Assembly: GCF_033542235.1 (NCBI RefSeq)
Contig: NZ_JAWRCU010000008.1
Span: 222,475-286,474, forward strand
DNA: 64,000 nucleotides
Source: JAWRCU01 sp033542235
Lineage (GTDB): Bacteria > Pseudomonadota > Alphaproteobacteria > Rhizobiales > Rhizobiaceae
Direction of reading: 5' to 3'
Shown: positions 43,177-53,171 of the stretch, piece after piece
Layout of the letters: every line of letters begins with the position of its first letter
Numbering within the stretch: the first letter of the stretch is position 1
Position numbers and translations under genes: made by a program
Notes under the pieces: model-generated
Told to the model about the DNA's origin: nothing
Database searches by the model: none
The model's input: only the letters and a program-made list of their open reading frames with translations

Positions 43177-43515
43177 CGTCACATCCGCCGCCCTTGTGAC
43201 CTTGTTTATGTCGCGCCTTCCCCTGGCCGCGCGACGAATCATCTAGCCAAGCGTAACCGACTGTCGTGAGAGAGAGAATCCCTCATCCGAAGGCTGGGCC
43301 GATTTCAACAGGGACGATCGGAACTGACGACCCATATGTGGCCGGCAAGCAACGCGCTGCCCGATGCACCGGTGTCGCCGAGATGAAATGAACGGACGCC
43401 GGCGCACGAGGCCAAAGCGAAGCACCACGGCAGCGAAAAACGCTGCCGCGCTTTTCGGTCAAACCCAATGGCACAAACAAACAAAGATCGAGCGGCGTAG
43501 AGCGCGCGCCTCGGC
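43177..43515. other. Intergenic region between popZ and the TolC-like gene
   Basis: A stem of 8 bp (43428-43435 with 43441-43448, loop AAAAA) lies about 68 bases after the TolC stop on the minus strand. It lacks a clear T-run and could be a weak terminator or attenuator. Otherwise only small chance frames are seen. Confidence 0.4.
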
Positions 43516-44937
43516 TCAGCGACCGTCCGGGGTGCGCAGGCCGAACCACTTGTCCTTGACGGCGTTGTAGTGCTCTTTGGGATTGTACTCGGCCACTGCG
43601 AGCCCAAGCCGGCCTGCCGAAAGATGACCGATGGCCGAAAGGATCGCATAGCTCGCCACGACCACGTCGTGCTCGGAGCTGACAAGGTTAATCTGTGCAG
43701 TGATCACATCCGCTTGCGCGTTGAGCACGTCGAGCGTAGTGCGCTGGCCGACCTTGCGCTCCTCGATGACACCAGCAAGTGCAAGCTGCGTCGCTGCGAC
43801 CTGATCGCGATTGGCCGACACGTTCTGCTGTGCAGCTGTAAACTGCGACCAGGCCGAGACGACCGCCGCGCGAACCTGATCGCGTGTCACGTCGACCTCG
43901 ATGCGCGCCTGGCCGAGCGTTTCTTTCGACTGCCGCACCGTCGCGGCGACGCGGCCACCCTGATAGAGGGGCACTGTCAATGACAACCCCGCCGAGGCCG
44001 AATTGACCGTACCGTCCGCCGACGAACCAGCTGGGGTGTCAAGGCGGTAATTGCTCGCCACGTTTGCCGTGGCTGAAAGTTGCGGAAAAAGCGCGCCCTC
44101 CGATGCCTTGACGACGAAGCCGGCTGCGTCGACCAGGTGCAGGGTGGCGAGGATTGCGGGATGTTCGGCGGCGGCGATCGCGAAGGCCGAGTCGATTCCC
44201 TTCGGCAGGCCCTTCGCTGGCCCGGGCGAGGCAAGCTTGCCCGGCTCTTCACCAATGACCTGGTGATACGTCGCAGCGCTGGTCTGCGCCGTCGCGCGCG
44301 CCAAGGCAAGCTGCGCGATCGCCAGGGAGCGGCTCGCTTCCGCCTGGGCGACGTCGGTGCGTGTACCCTCGCCCACCTCGAAGCGCGAGCGCGCGGCTCG
44401 CACCTGCTCCTGCAAAAATTCGAGGTTGCGTTCGCGCAATACCGCGATCTGACGATCGCGAATCACGTCCATATAGGCGCTCGCCGCGCTGAACAGCGTA
44501 TTCTGCTCGGTATTGCGCAGGCTTTCGTCGGCAGCGCGCACGCGCGCCTCGGCCGCCTGCGTATTGTTCCTGGTCTGAAGTCCGTCGAACAGCGTCTGCG
44601 ATATCTGGATACCGAACGATGCGGCGGTTTCGCGGTTGCCGCCGGATAAGAATGCCGCGTTTGGATTGCGACTGCTGGGATAGAGGTGGCTGTAGGTATA
44701 GTCGAGGCTCCCCACACCTTGGATGATCGGGCGATAGCCTGATTTGGCTATCGCCACGTTCTCATCGGTCACGCGCACGCCGGCGCGGGCCGAGTTCATC
44801 GCGGAGTTATGGGTGTAGGCTTTGGCCAGCGCCCCGCCGATCGTCTCAGCCGAAGCAGGAACGGCCAGGAACACGGCCGCAGAGGCAAGGAACACAGCAG
44901 CTGCGCTGTTACGCAATGTCGACACGTGACCCCTCAT
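43516..44937 (-). CDS. tolC: TolC-family outer-membrane efflux/secretion channel
   Basis: A 473-residue protein with a signal peptide (VFLAVPASAETIG) and two OEP repeats. Each repeat has long helices: QAEASRSLAIAQLALARATAQTSA in the first and a matching QARIEVDVTRDQVRAAVVSAWSQFTAAQQN in the second. It forms a trimeric channel with inner-membrane pumps or type I secretion systems. ATG 44937 is preferred; the longer frame starts at TTG. It lies downstream of the isoaspartyl-methyltransferase-like gene, an order seen in other Rhizobiales. Confidence 0.9.
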   Translation of the reverse strand: MRGHVSTLRNSAAAVFLASAAVFLAVPASAETIGGALAKAYTHNSAMNSARAGVRVTDENVAIAKSGYRPIIQGVGSLDYTYSHLYPSSRNPNAAFLSGGNRETAASFGIQISQTLFDGLQTRNNTQAAEARVRAADESLRNTEQNTLFSAASAYMDVIRDRQIAVLRERNLEFLQEQVRAARSRFEVGEGTRTDVAQAEASRSLAIAQLALARATAQTSAATYHQVIGEEPGKLASPGPAKGLPKGIDSAFAIAAAEHPAILATLHLVDAAGFVVKASEGALFPQLSATANVASNYRLDTPAGSSADGTVNSASAGLSLTVPLYQGGRVAATVRQSKETLGQARIEVDVTRDQVRAAVVSAWSQFTAAQQNVSANRDQVAATQLALAGVIEERKVGQRTTLDVLNAQADVITAQINLVSSEHDVVVASYAILSAIGHLSAGRLGLAVAEYNPKEHYNAVKDKWFGLRTPDGR

Positions 44938-45089
44938 CCGTCTCAAAGAGCCCCCAGTGACAGTTATCCCGATTCGGGACAATACCCCCCGTGCCGGATC
45001 CCCATGGACAATTTTGCCTCAACTTCCGGCCGGAAGCAAACCTCCCACAACATGGCCACGCATGACACGAATGATCAAGTGAGACGTGC

Positions 45090-45746
45090 TTAGAATTCGA
45101 ACGAAGGCGTACTTTCGAAGCCGGGTAGTGGCTTTACTGCCGCATTAAAGGCCCTTCGACCGGTGATCGAACCGCCGGTTTTGAGATAAAGCCGGGCAAT
45201 ACCCGCGTTTCCGCGACCCTCGATCACCACCAGGCGGCCCTCCTCACCGAGCTGGGAGAAGAGCGATTCGGGCAGTCTCCCGACCGCGCCCTCGACGATG
45301 ATCACGTCATACGGAGCGCCTGCAGCATAGCCTTCATCCAGCTGGCCGACGATCACGGTGACATTGCCGCCCCCGGTTTCGGCCAGCGCGGCCTTCGCGC
45401 GCTCGGCAAGCGCCGGGTCGCTTTCGAGCGCGATAACGGAACCGGCAAGCCGCGACAGCACGGCGGACGAGTAGCCGGTACCCGCGCCGATATCGAGGAC
45501 GCGGTCGGCCGGCGTGATCGCGGCAAGCTGCAAAAGCTTCGCGAACGGCGAGGGCTCCATCAGGTAGCGCGACGGCGCTATCTCGATATCCTCGTCGATA
45601 TAAGCGAGCGGCCGGCGCTTCTCATCGACGAAAGCTTCCCGCGGCACGGCAAGCATCGCGTCCAGGACGGCTGTGTCTGTGACGTCGGTGGTGCGCAACT
45701 GCCCATCGATCATCTTCGTCCTGAGTTCGGAGAAATCGGCGTTCAT
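45090..45746 (-). CDS. Protein-L-isoaspartate methyltransferase-like protein
   Basis: A 218-residue protein of the PIMT family: the SAM motif is VLDIGAGTGYSSAVLSRL, with acidic strand VIALESDP, and the family N-terminal block MIDGQLRTTDVTDTAVLDAM precedes it. It is divergent from pcm at 15686 and may act on another substrate. It lies upstream of tolC, about 150 bases apart. ATG 45746 is the family start; the longer frame runs into the tRNA-Cys region. Confidence 0.85.
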   Translation of the reverse strand: MNADFSELRTKMIDGQLRTTDVTDTAVLDAMLAVPREAFVDEKRRPLAYIDEDIEIAPSRYLMEPSPFAKLLQLAAITPADRVLDIGAGTGYSSAVLSRLAGSVIALESDPALAERAKAALAETGGGNVTVIVGQLDEGYAAGAPYDVIIVEGAVGRLPESLFSQLGEEGRLVVIEGRGNAGIARLYLKTGGSITGRRAFNAAVKPLPGFESTPSFEF

Positions 45747-45811
45747 GTCCGGTCGGCCCCTGCTAAAGAAGACATTTAGCCTGCAGAGGCGGCGGCAAAT
45801 TCGGAAGGAGG

Positions 45812-45885
45812 TGGAGGCCTCGCCCGGAATCGAACCGGGGTGCAAGGATTTGCAGTCCTCTGCGTAACCACTCCGCCACGAGGCC
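45812..45885 (-). tRNA. tRNA-Cys(GCA)
   Basis: A 74-nt tRNA on the minus strand. The acceptor stem GGCCTCG pairs with CGAGGCC, the anticodon loop CTGCAAA gives GCA, and the T-loop is GTTCGATTC. The CCA end is encoded (45812-45814). Confidence 0.97.
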
Positions 45886-46004
45886 CCGCCGCTGCCGGCG
45901 TTCTAGGCGGCTTCAATAGGTTAGCCCCGGATTCGCGTCAAGGCGGCGTTGTGCGTTCTCCAAATTTCTGAATGACCGTTCCGGATCCGGTTCCGGGCCT
46001 GAGA

Positions 46005-46880
46005 CTAGCGGGAATATTTGTCGGCCCTGCGCTTGCCGAGCAGCAGCTTGCGCTCGAGATGAGCCTTGAGGTCGTCGTAATAGGCAATCAGGAAGGGGCG
46101 CACCTCCCCCTGCTTCTTGCCCGTCCAGCCGATCTTTGCCTGGATCGTCGCCGCCACCGTCTGCAGGGCAGCCTCGTTGCCGCCGCGCAGCACTTCCTCC
46201 AATTTGTGCAACTCCGCGATGCCATAAGCCTCGAGCTGATCTGAGGTGAAGCGAAATGCCTTGGCAGCCGCGGTGCGCTGATTGGCGAGGCTACCGGCCA
46301 GAACGCGTTTCGGCGCCTCGACGATCCAGGTGCCGGCCAGAAGATCGCCGATCCGCAGACGGTCGCGATTGAAGAAGGGGAAAACGCTGAACAGCAGCGC
46401 CCAGGCCATTCCGAAAATCGACGTCAGCGTGTCGGCGATCCCGAGTTCGGCGCGCGCCGCCAGCATCGAAAGCGGCAGGAAAACCTCGATCTCGCGCATC
46501 AGGTTGCGGGCGATGACCTGATCGACCGACAGCCCGCTGCCATCACGGGATATGACGCGCAGGCCGATGATCCGTTTCCCCGGGGTCGCGGCGCGCCGAC
46601 CTGCCTCGAAGGCAGTGAAATAGACGTTACGCAGGAAGAAAATCAGGATGAGCCAGGCGATAACGAGCGGCTCCGCGAAATTGAAACCGAGCGCGCCCAG
46701 CCCGAGCAGAGTGATGATCGTCGCCGCGACCGCAGCCGCCACCAGGATGACCATATCGAGCAGGAAAGCGGCCGCGCGGCTGCCAGCCTCGCCCAATCTC
46801 ACCTGCAGATCCACGCCTTCCGGCGTCACCAGCGAACGCACAGTGGATGATGCTCGTAGACGCCGTCTAGCTTTCGCCAT
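46005..46880 (-). CDS. RDD-family membrane protein
   Basis: A 291-residue protein. The RDD domain spans about residues 20-170, with GSRAAAFLLDM as first helix motif and TPGKRIIGLRVI between helices; a soluble C-terminal part follows (about 190-291). Function is unknown; RDD proteins often lie with MoxR-DUF58-SpoIIM clusters. It is the last gene of the six-gene unit and overlaps the SpoIIM-like gene by 14 bases, so it is coupled to it. ATG 46880 fits that overlap. Confidence 0.85.
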   Translation of the reverse strand: MAKARRRLRASSTVRSLVTPEGVDLQVRLGEAGSRAAAFLLDMVILVAAAVAATIITLLGLGALGFNFAEPLVIAWLILIFFLRNVYFTAFEAGRRAATPGKRIIGLRVISRDGSGLSVDQVIARNLMREIEVFLPLSMLAARAELGIADTLTSIFGMAWALLFSVFPFFNRDRLRIGDLLAGTWIVEAPKRVLAGSLANQRTAAAKAFRFTSDQLEAYGIAELHKLEEVLRGGNEAALQTVAATIQAKIGWTGKKQGEVRPFLIAYYDDLKAHLERKLLLGKRRADKYSR

Positions 46881-47901
46881 GCGCCACCATCTGCACCAGA
46901 TAAAAATAGGCCAGCCAGAATGCGAGCATGCCGCCGCCGATCGCATAACGCGTGACATCGCCCGTAATCGTCTGCCGCCCTATACCTTCCAGCACGCCTG
47001 CGAAGAGCAGCATCACCGTGACGCCGACCATGGCGCTTGCCGCGACGCGGCCAGCTCGCGCGGCTGCTGCCATTCGCGTCAGGTCTCCGGGGAACGCGAT
47101 CCGGGTGCCGATGCGCATTCCGGCCGCGCCGGCGAGCATGATGGCGAAAAGCTCGGTCGTTCCGTGGATCGCCAGCCAGCCGCCGAGCTCGATGCCCAGT
47201 CCCTTGGATGAATAGACCTGCAGGAGAGCGCCCAGCATGCAGCCATTCAACAGGACGAGCAGCACGGTCGGAACGGTCAGCGCAAAGCCGAGCGCGAAAG
47301 CAAGGATCGCAACCTGGACGTTGTGCGTGAAAAGATACGCGGCAAAACCTGAGAGAAACCCGCTGCCGCCATCGTAAAGCATGGTGCGCAGGACCTCGGC
47401 CGAGGCATCGGGACCGCGCCCTCCGGCCAGGCTCGGCGGAATAATTGCGTCGAACCAACTCTTGTCGGCAGCTACCAGCCGAAAGCCCGCAATCGCGCCG
47501 ACCGTCATCAGCGCGAACGACACAAGCGTCTCGCGCCAGAGGTCACGCACCGCCGCCGGCCAGTCATGCAGGAAGAAGGACGCGATCCGCGGAGCCAGCC
47601 CGCGGCGCGTGCCGTACAGGTAGAGATATCCGCGCAGGCAGAGCGACTCGAGATAGGCGATCAGCGCGTTGTCGAGCGAGGTTGCTCGCGCCACCGACAG
47701 CGAGGAGAGTGCCGATCTGTAGAGCATCGGCAGCGACAGCAGCTCTTCTTCCGCAAGTGCCTTGGGCGAGCGCTTCTCGACGCGGTCGAGAAGCGCCTCG
47801 AATGCCTTCCAGCCCGCTTCGCGATCGGAACGGAAGCTGGCAAGCGATTGACGCAGCGAATGCTCCTGCACTGTCTCATGCTCGCGCGCTGCCTCGTTCA
47901 C
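46867..47901 (-). CDS. SpoIIM-like (DUF95) membrane protein
   Basis: A 344-residue protein with a soluble N-terminal third and about six helices after residue 110. The GWLAIHGTTELFAIMLAGAAG block is the family signature. Sporulation SpoIIM acts in cell-wall degradation; this organism type does not sporulate, so the role must differ. It overlaps DUF58 by four bases upstream and RDD by 14 downstream. Confidence 0.85.
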   Translation of the reverse strand: MNEAAREHETVQEHSLRQSLASFRSDREAGWKAFEALLDRVEKRSPKALAEEELLSLPMLYRSALSSLSVARATSLDNALIAYLESLCLRGYLYLYGTRRGLAPRIASFFLHDWPAAVRDLWRETLVSFALMTVGAIAGFRLVAADKSWFDAIIPPSLAGGRGPDASAEVLRTMLYDGGSGFLSGFAAYLFTHNVQVAILAFALGFALTVPTVLLVLLNGCMLGALLQVYSSKGLGIELGGWLAIHGTTELFAIMLAGAAGMRIGTRIAFPGDLTRMAAAARAGRVAASAMVGVTVMLLFAGVLEGIGRQTITGDVTRYAIGGGMLAFWLAYFYLVQMVAHGES

Positions 47902-49207
47902 AGAAGGTCGTCCCGTTTGAACTGCAGATAGCGCTCGACCAGACTGGGCCCCAGCTGCCGATAGTCGCTTTCGATCACGTGGGCCCCAAGCAGTTTGAGC
48001 TTGCCGATCACCACTTGACGCTCGCGCAACAGCTTGCCGGCAACGACGGCACGCGCCACATCTTCGGGGCTCCTTGGCCGCTCGTCGGCCAGGCTTTCCA
48101 GCTCGACGTCCCTCATCAGTACAAACAGCACCAGATGCCGCTCCGTTATCCGGCCGACGGTGCGCAGCATCAGCTCGGCGCTGATCGTATCGGCAAAGTC
48201 GGTGAAGATTACGACCAGCGAGCGCCGGTCGAGCTTCGAGCCCAACGTCGTCAGCGCAAGCGTGAAATTGGCCTCTTCCGTGGAATACTCGATCTCGGCC
48301 GCCCGCTTCTGGATCTCGGCGAAGCTCCCGGCACCGCGCACCGAGCCGCTGGCCACTCGCGGCCGCGCATCGAAGCTGAACAGGCTGACCAGATCACCGC
48401 CTCTCAGCGCAACGAAGGCCGAAAGCAGCGCCGCCGTCACGGCCCGGTCAACTTTCGGGATGCCGTCGACCGGTTCGCACATCAGGCGCCCACTGTCGAT
48501 CGCCAGAACGATATTGTTGTTCTGTTCAATGCGGAACTCGCGCGCAAGCAGCTTGCCATGACATGCGCTGCGCTTCCAGTCGATCATCCGGCGCCCCATG
48601 CCGGGCTGATAATCCTTCAGCGATTCGAATTCGCGGCCCTGGCCCGCGCGCCTTTGCGCCTGTCCTTCCTGGATCGCCTCGCGCTGCAGGAACGAAATAG
48701 CCGCATCGCGGACACTGCTGACGTCGGGCAGGATGGCGACTATGCCGCCCGTGGGGATAGTCGTCTGCTTCCATACGAGCCCGAACGGGCCGCGCCAGCG
48801 CACCCAAACTCGATCGAACGTCGCCAGTCCGCGGCGCAAGGCTCGAAAATTCACAGCGAGCGCCCCGCTTCCGCCGGCAAGCGCCAGTTTCCCACCGGCA
48901 ACCTCCACCGGCGCAACACGCTGGTCATGGCCGATGCGCGCCTCGACCACGGTCGGAGCCTCACCAGCGAAGCGTGCATCGACCGTGACCGCAAATTGCC
49001 CGCCGACGCCTGCCTGCGGCGCCGCCTGGAGCCTCGCCGTCAGCGCGGTCAGTCCTGGCCCCGTGGTCGCGTCCACACCCAGAAAAGCAAGCAGCAGGCA
49101 GATCCACATCAGGCCGAGATACCAGGCCGACGGCAGCGCCAGAGCGATCAGAAATGCCGGCACGGCTCCGGCCGCGGCTGCCCATACTGCTCGGCCGCTC
49201 GGGTAGA

Positions 49208-49211
<4 letters not shown>
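47898..49211 (-). CDS. DUF58 protein (von Willebrand A-like)
   Basis: A 437-residue protein with two N-terminal helices (about 5-50) and the DUF58 core: REFESLKDYQPGMGRRMIDW near 200, then a VWA-type region with LAIDSGRLM in place of DxSxS. DUF58 proteins pair with MoxR ATPases to mature or assemble other proteins. It overlaps moxR and the SpoIIM gene by four bases each. Confidence 0.88.
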
Positions 49212-50150
<939 letters not shown>

Positions 50151-50164
<14 letters not shown>

Positions 50165-51362
50165 CGAGCCTCCTCGCAATCCATTCGTGCAATTGCTGTG
50201 CCGTCTGCTGCATGTCGTATTCACCCGTCGCCGCAGCGGCGGCCCGCAGTCTCCTGCTAAAACCTCCGGGCTCGCTCTTGTCACGGGAATCGAGCCACCC
50301 ATCGAGCGCCTCGCCATTGAGAGATTGGGGTGCGCCGAGCAGCGTAGCCGCACGGCTCCGCATGAGCGCCGAATAGTGGCCGCCGAGCCCTCCCAGATAC
50401 CCGGCACGGCGCAGCAGCGTCGTGGTTGTATCGACAAGGCCCTGCTTGCCGAACGGGATGGCGCGTTGTTCCGGCTGCGGCGATCCGAAGCGGACGAGGC
50501 CATGCAGGAACGCCAGTGCCGCAGCGACCAGGACAGTGAGCGTGAGAGCCAGGAATGGCGGCTCGACCAGCAGCCTGGCCAGATCATGCGTGCGCCCCGC
50601 ACCATGCAGCGTGAGATCGAACAGCACCGGCTCATCGGCCGCGCGCAGCGAATTGATCAGGTCAAGCGCCGCCGCGGCCTTCTGCGGATCCTTCAGCGCG
50701 GCGTTGTTGAGGAAATCGGGATCGGCGAGCACGTAATGCGCCTTGTCCCGACCCGCGACCAGCACACCCTCCCCCGGACCTGCTGCGATCACACGCGAAG
50801 ACGACTCGATCCACTGCAGTTGCGGCGGAACGGCAACGCCATGGCCGGCGATGACGACCGTACCGACCTTGCTCTCGCCGGTTCCGAGACGCTGCTTCGC
50901 AATCCGGTCGAGCAGGCGATCTATCTCGCCCGGCGGCAAGCGCCCGAGCTTCATTTCCCAACCCTGGTGCGTCGGGGACGGGATCGTCTGCCATTTGGGC
51001 AGGATGAAGAGCGTGGTCCGGAACTGCCTGTGCTCCAGCAGATGGTCGAGCGCGGCGGCATCGCTGTCGGGCGATAGCGTGACGATCAGCGTCGCCGGGC
51101 TGTCGATGTCCTCATCGCTGCGTGCCATTCGCGGCGGCTCGCCTGTGAGTTGCATCAGCTCTGCCAAGCCGGCAAAGCCGATACCGCTCTTCGAAAGCGG
51201 CGTCGCGCCGCCCTTGGCTCCGAGGCGAAAATCCGGGGCATGGGTAGACAGTAGGAAGAAGGCCGCCGCCGCGAGCAGGCTGGCAAGGATCCCCGCCAAC
51301 AGCGTCCTGCGGTTGAACGGCTGTTCGGCCGCGGGCGAATCGGATGCCACGGTCATGCCCAT
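50151..51362 (-). CDS. DUF4350 membrane protein
   Basis: A 403-residue protein with one N-terminal helix (TLLAGILASLLAAAAFFLL) and one near 278-296. The part between (about 50-270) is predicted periplasmic, with the DUF4350 pattern. Function is unknown. It overlaps DUF4129 by ten bases and moxR by 14. Confidence 0.8.
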
Positions 51363-52000
51363 GAATCCGAGAAGGCGAACCTCTCATAGGCACGGCGGGC
51401 CTCCTTCCAGCCTTCGGATCCGACCGGCCGACGCGCGAACAGCCCTGCCTCGACGACGCGAGCGATTTCCCCGAAGGCGCTGCGTGCACGCGGCGGCACT
51501 GACTGATGGCCCGCGATATCGCGTGCCGTCAGCGAAGGCCGCAGGAAATCGGGCATGCGGGTGACGATGTCGGCAACGCTGCGGCGCAGAAGCAGATGGA
51601 CAGCCTCTTCATACCGGCCTTCGGCAGCCAGCGCATCGGCCTCCGCGATCAGGATCTGCGCCTGTGCCCCGTCGGGGCGCCACATCTCCTCGGCCTCGGG
51701 CGATGCCCGCCCGCCTTGCCACGGAACGCGCCAGGCGACGCCTTTCAGCTCGAGCAAGATCAGTAGCGCGATGATCAAGCCGCCGATGATCACAGCCCCC
51801 CAAAACAAATAGATCGTGTAGGGCGCGAGCCAAGACAGGAATTCGCTGAGTGGGCGCAGCCATTCGGGCGGCTTGGGAGGCAGGAACGCCGGCAGATCGA
51901 ACTGGATCGTGTCGTCCGCCAGCAGCTGCCGGTGCGCCTCGGCGAACCGCATGGCGGCCGACGTCATGGACTGACCAGCTTCTGCTGCGTTTGCGTTCAT
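51353..52000 (-). CDS. DUF4129-type membrane protein
   Basis: A 215-residue protein with one helix near 70-88 (YTIYLFWGAVIIGGLIIALLILL in part). The C-terminal cytoplasmic DUF4129 region has EADALAAEGRYEEAVHLLLRRSVADI. In other bacteria it is often fused to a transglutaminase next to MoxR-DUF58; here it is a separate protein. First gene of the six-gene unit. Confidence 0.75.
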   Translation of the reverse strand: MNANAAEAGQSMTSAAMRFAEAHRQLLADDTIQFDLPAFLPPKPPEWLRPLSEFLSWLAPYTIYLFWGAVIIGGLIIALLILLELKGVAWRVPWQGGRASPEAEEMWRPDGAQAQILIAEADALAAEGRYEEAVHLLLRRSVADIVTRMPDFLRPSLTARDIAGHQSVPPRARSAFGEIARVVEAGLFARRPVGSEGWKEARRAYERFAFSDSWA

Positions 52001-52155
52001 TTACCCCTCGCCCAATTCGAGACTGACGGTGTAATGGATCAAATGCAAGTGGAGAGACTGTTAACTCATGCTCAAGTTGTCTGGACGGCGGCAGTGAACC
52101 TTGGCAAGTTGAAGCTGGGTTTTTAGTGCTGGTCAGCACAATGGAGGGGCAAGCT

Positions 52156-52941
52156 ATGGCAGTCGCAACTTCGCAGATCGGAAGCAGGTTCGAGATCGGC
52201 AAGGTGTTCGGAACCACCTTCGCGGTCATCGGCCGCAACATCGGCCTCTGGATCGGACTGGCCGTGATCTTCTCGGGTATTCCGACACTGATTCTTCAAT
52301 TTCTGATTTGGAATCGATTGAACGGCATCGCGGCCACCGATCCAAACACGCTTCAGGCGGATCCAGGCATGATCGGCAGCACAGTACTCTTCGGCGTGAT
52401 CGGCGGATTGATCTCCATCGTTCTGGCCGCATTGCTCCAGTCCGCCTTGATCCGAGCGACCATCGAGGACCTGAGTGACAGGTCTCCGTCGATCGGCGAT
52501 TGCATCTCCACCGCTCTTTCAGTTCTCCTGCCGGCAATCGGAATCGGTCTGCTGGCAGGCATAGGCGTGGTGATAGGTTTCGCGCTGCTCATCGTGCCCG
52601 GAATCATACTTTTTCTGCGTTGGAGCCTGGCAGTCCCGGTGTTGGTGCAGGAACGGCAAGGTGTTCTCGGCAGCATGGGCCGGAGCTCAGCGCTGACCAA
52701 AGGCAGCCGTTGGGCCTTGTTCGGCCTTTTCCTAATCCTCGTCATAGCGGCGATCATCATCCAATGGGTGTTCGGCATGATCGTGCCGGTGCTCGGCTCA
52801 GTGCTGGGCCTTGTCGTAGCGGCGCTGGTCCAGAGCATCCTTTCCATGGTGTTCTCCACCGCCAGCGCCGTAAGCTATGTCGAGCTGCGCCAGGTCAAGG
52901 AAGGCACGAGCGTTCAGGAACTGGCCAAGATATTCTCGTAA
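52156..52941 (+). CDS. Polytopic membrane protein, glycerophosphodiesterase-membrane-domain-like
   Basis: A 261-residue protein with about six helices. It resembles the membrane proteins annotated as YciC or glycerophosphoryl diester phosphodiesterase membrane domain, with the pattern LIVPGIILFLRWSLAVPVLVQER and LGSMGRSSALTKGSRW. No catalytic part is present. ATG 52156 is chosen because GGAGGGG stands about seven bases upstream. It is divergent from DUF4129. Confidence 0.7.
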   Translation: MAVATSQIGSRFEIGKVFGTTFAVIGRNIGLWIGLAVIFSGIPTLILQFLIWNRLNGIAATDPNTLQADPGMIGSTVLFGVIGGLISIVLAALLQSALIRATIEDLSDRSPSIGDCISTALSVLLPAIGIGLLAGIGVVIGFALLIVPGIILFLRWSLAVPVLVQERQGVLGSMGRSSALTKGSRWALFGLFLILVIAAIIIQWVFGMIVPVLGSVLGLVVAALVQSILSMVFSTASAVSYVELRQVKEGTSVQELAKIFS

Positions 52942-53012
52942 GTGCTGTCTTACGCGAGACTCTGGAGCGCCGGGTCGGCATGCCGGTGCCGGCGCGGCCC
53001 ACACGCTCGGCC

Positions 53013-53120
53013 TCTAGAGCATCGGACCGAAAAGTGCGTAGCGGTTTTCGGACGAATCCGATGCTTAAACAAAGAGATAGAGCGGCGTGGCGGTTCAATT
53101 TAAACGCACGCCGCTCTAGA
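53013..53120. repeat. CTAGAGCATCGG-type intergenic palindrome
   Basis: It starts TCTAGAGCATCGGACCGAAA and ends GCCGCTCTAGA, with an inner AAAGTGCGTAGCGGTTTTCGG and GGCGTG/CACGCC arms. This repeat family is common between genes in Mesorhizobium and relatives. It lies between the membrane protein gene and the M81 peptidase gene. Confidence 0.8.
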
Positions 53121-53171
53121 TCTGATACCCGACTGGATTTCGGTGCTAGGCTACCTGGATGATCTGAATCT

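Noticed and set aside
43428..43448. A hairpin after the TolC-like gene as a strong terminator
   Set aside because: The stem is perfect, but the minus strand continues TGGTGCTTCG without a T-run; kept only as a note on the intergenic region.
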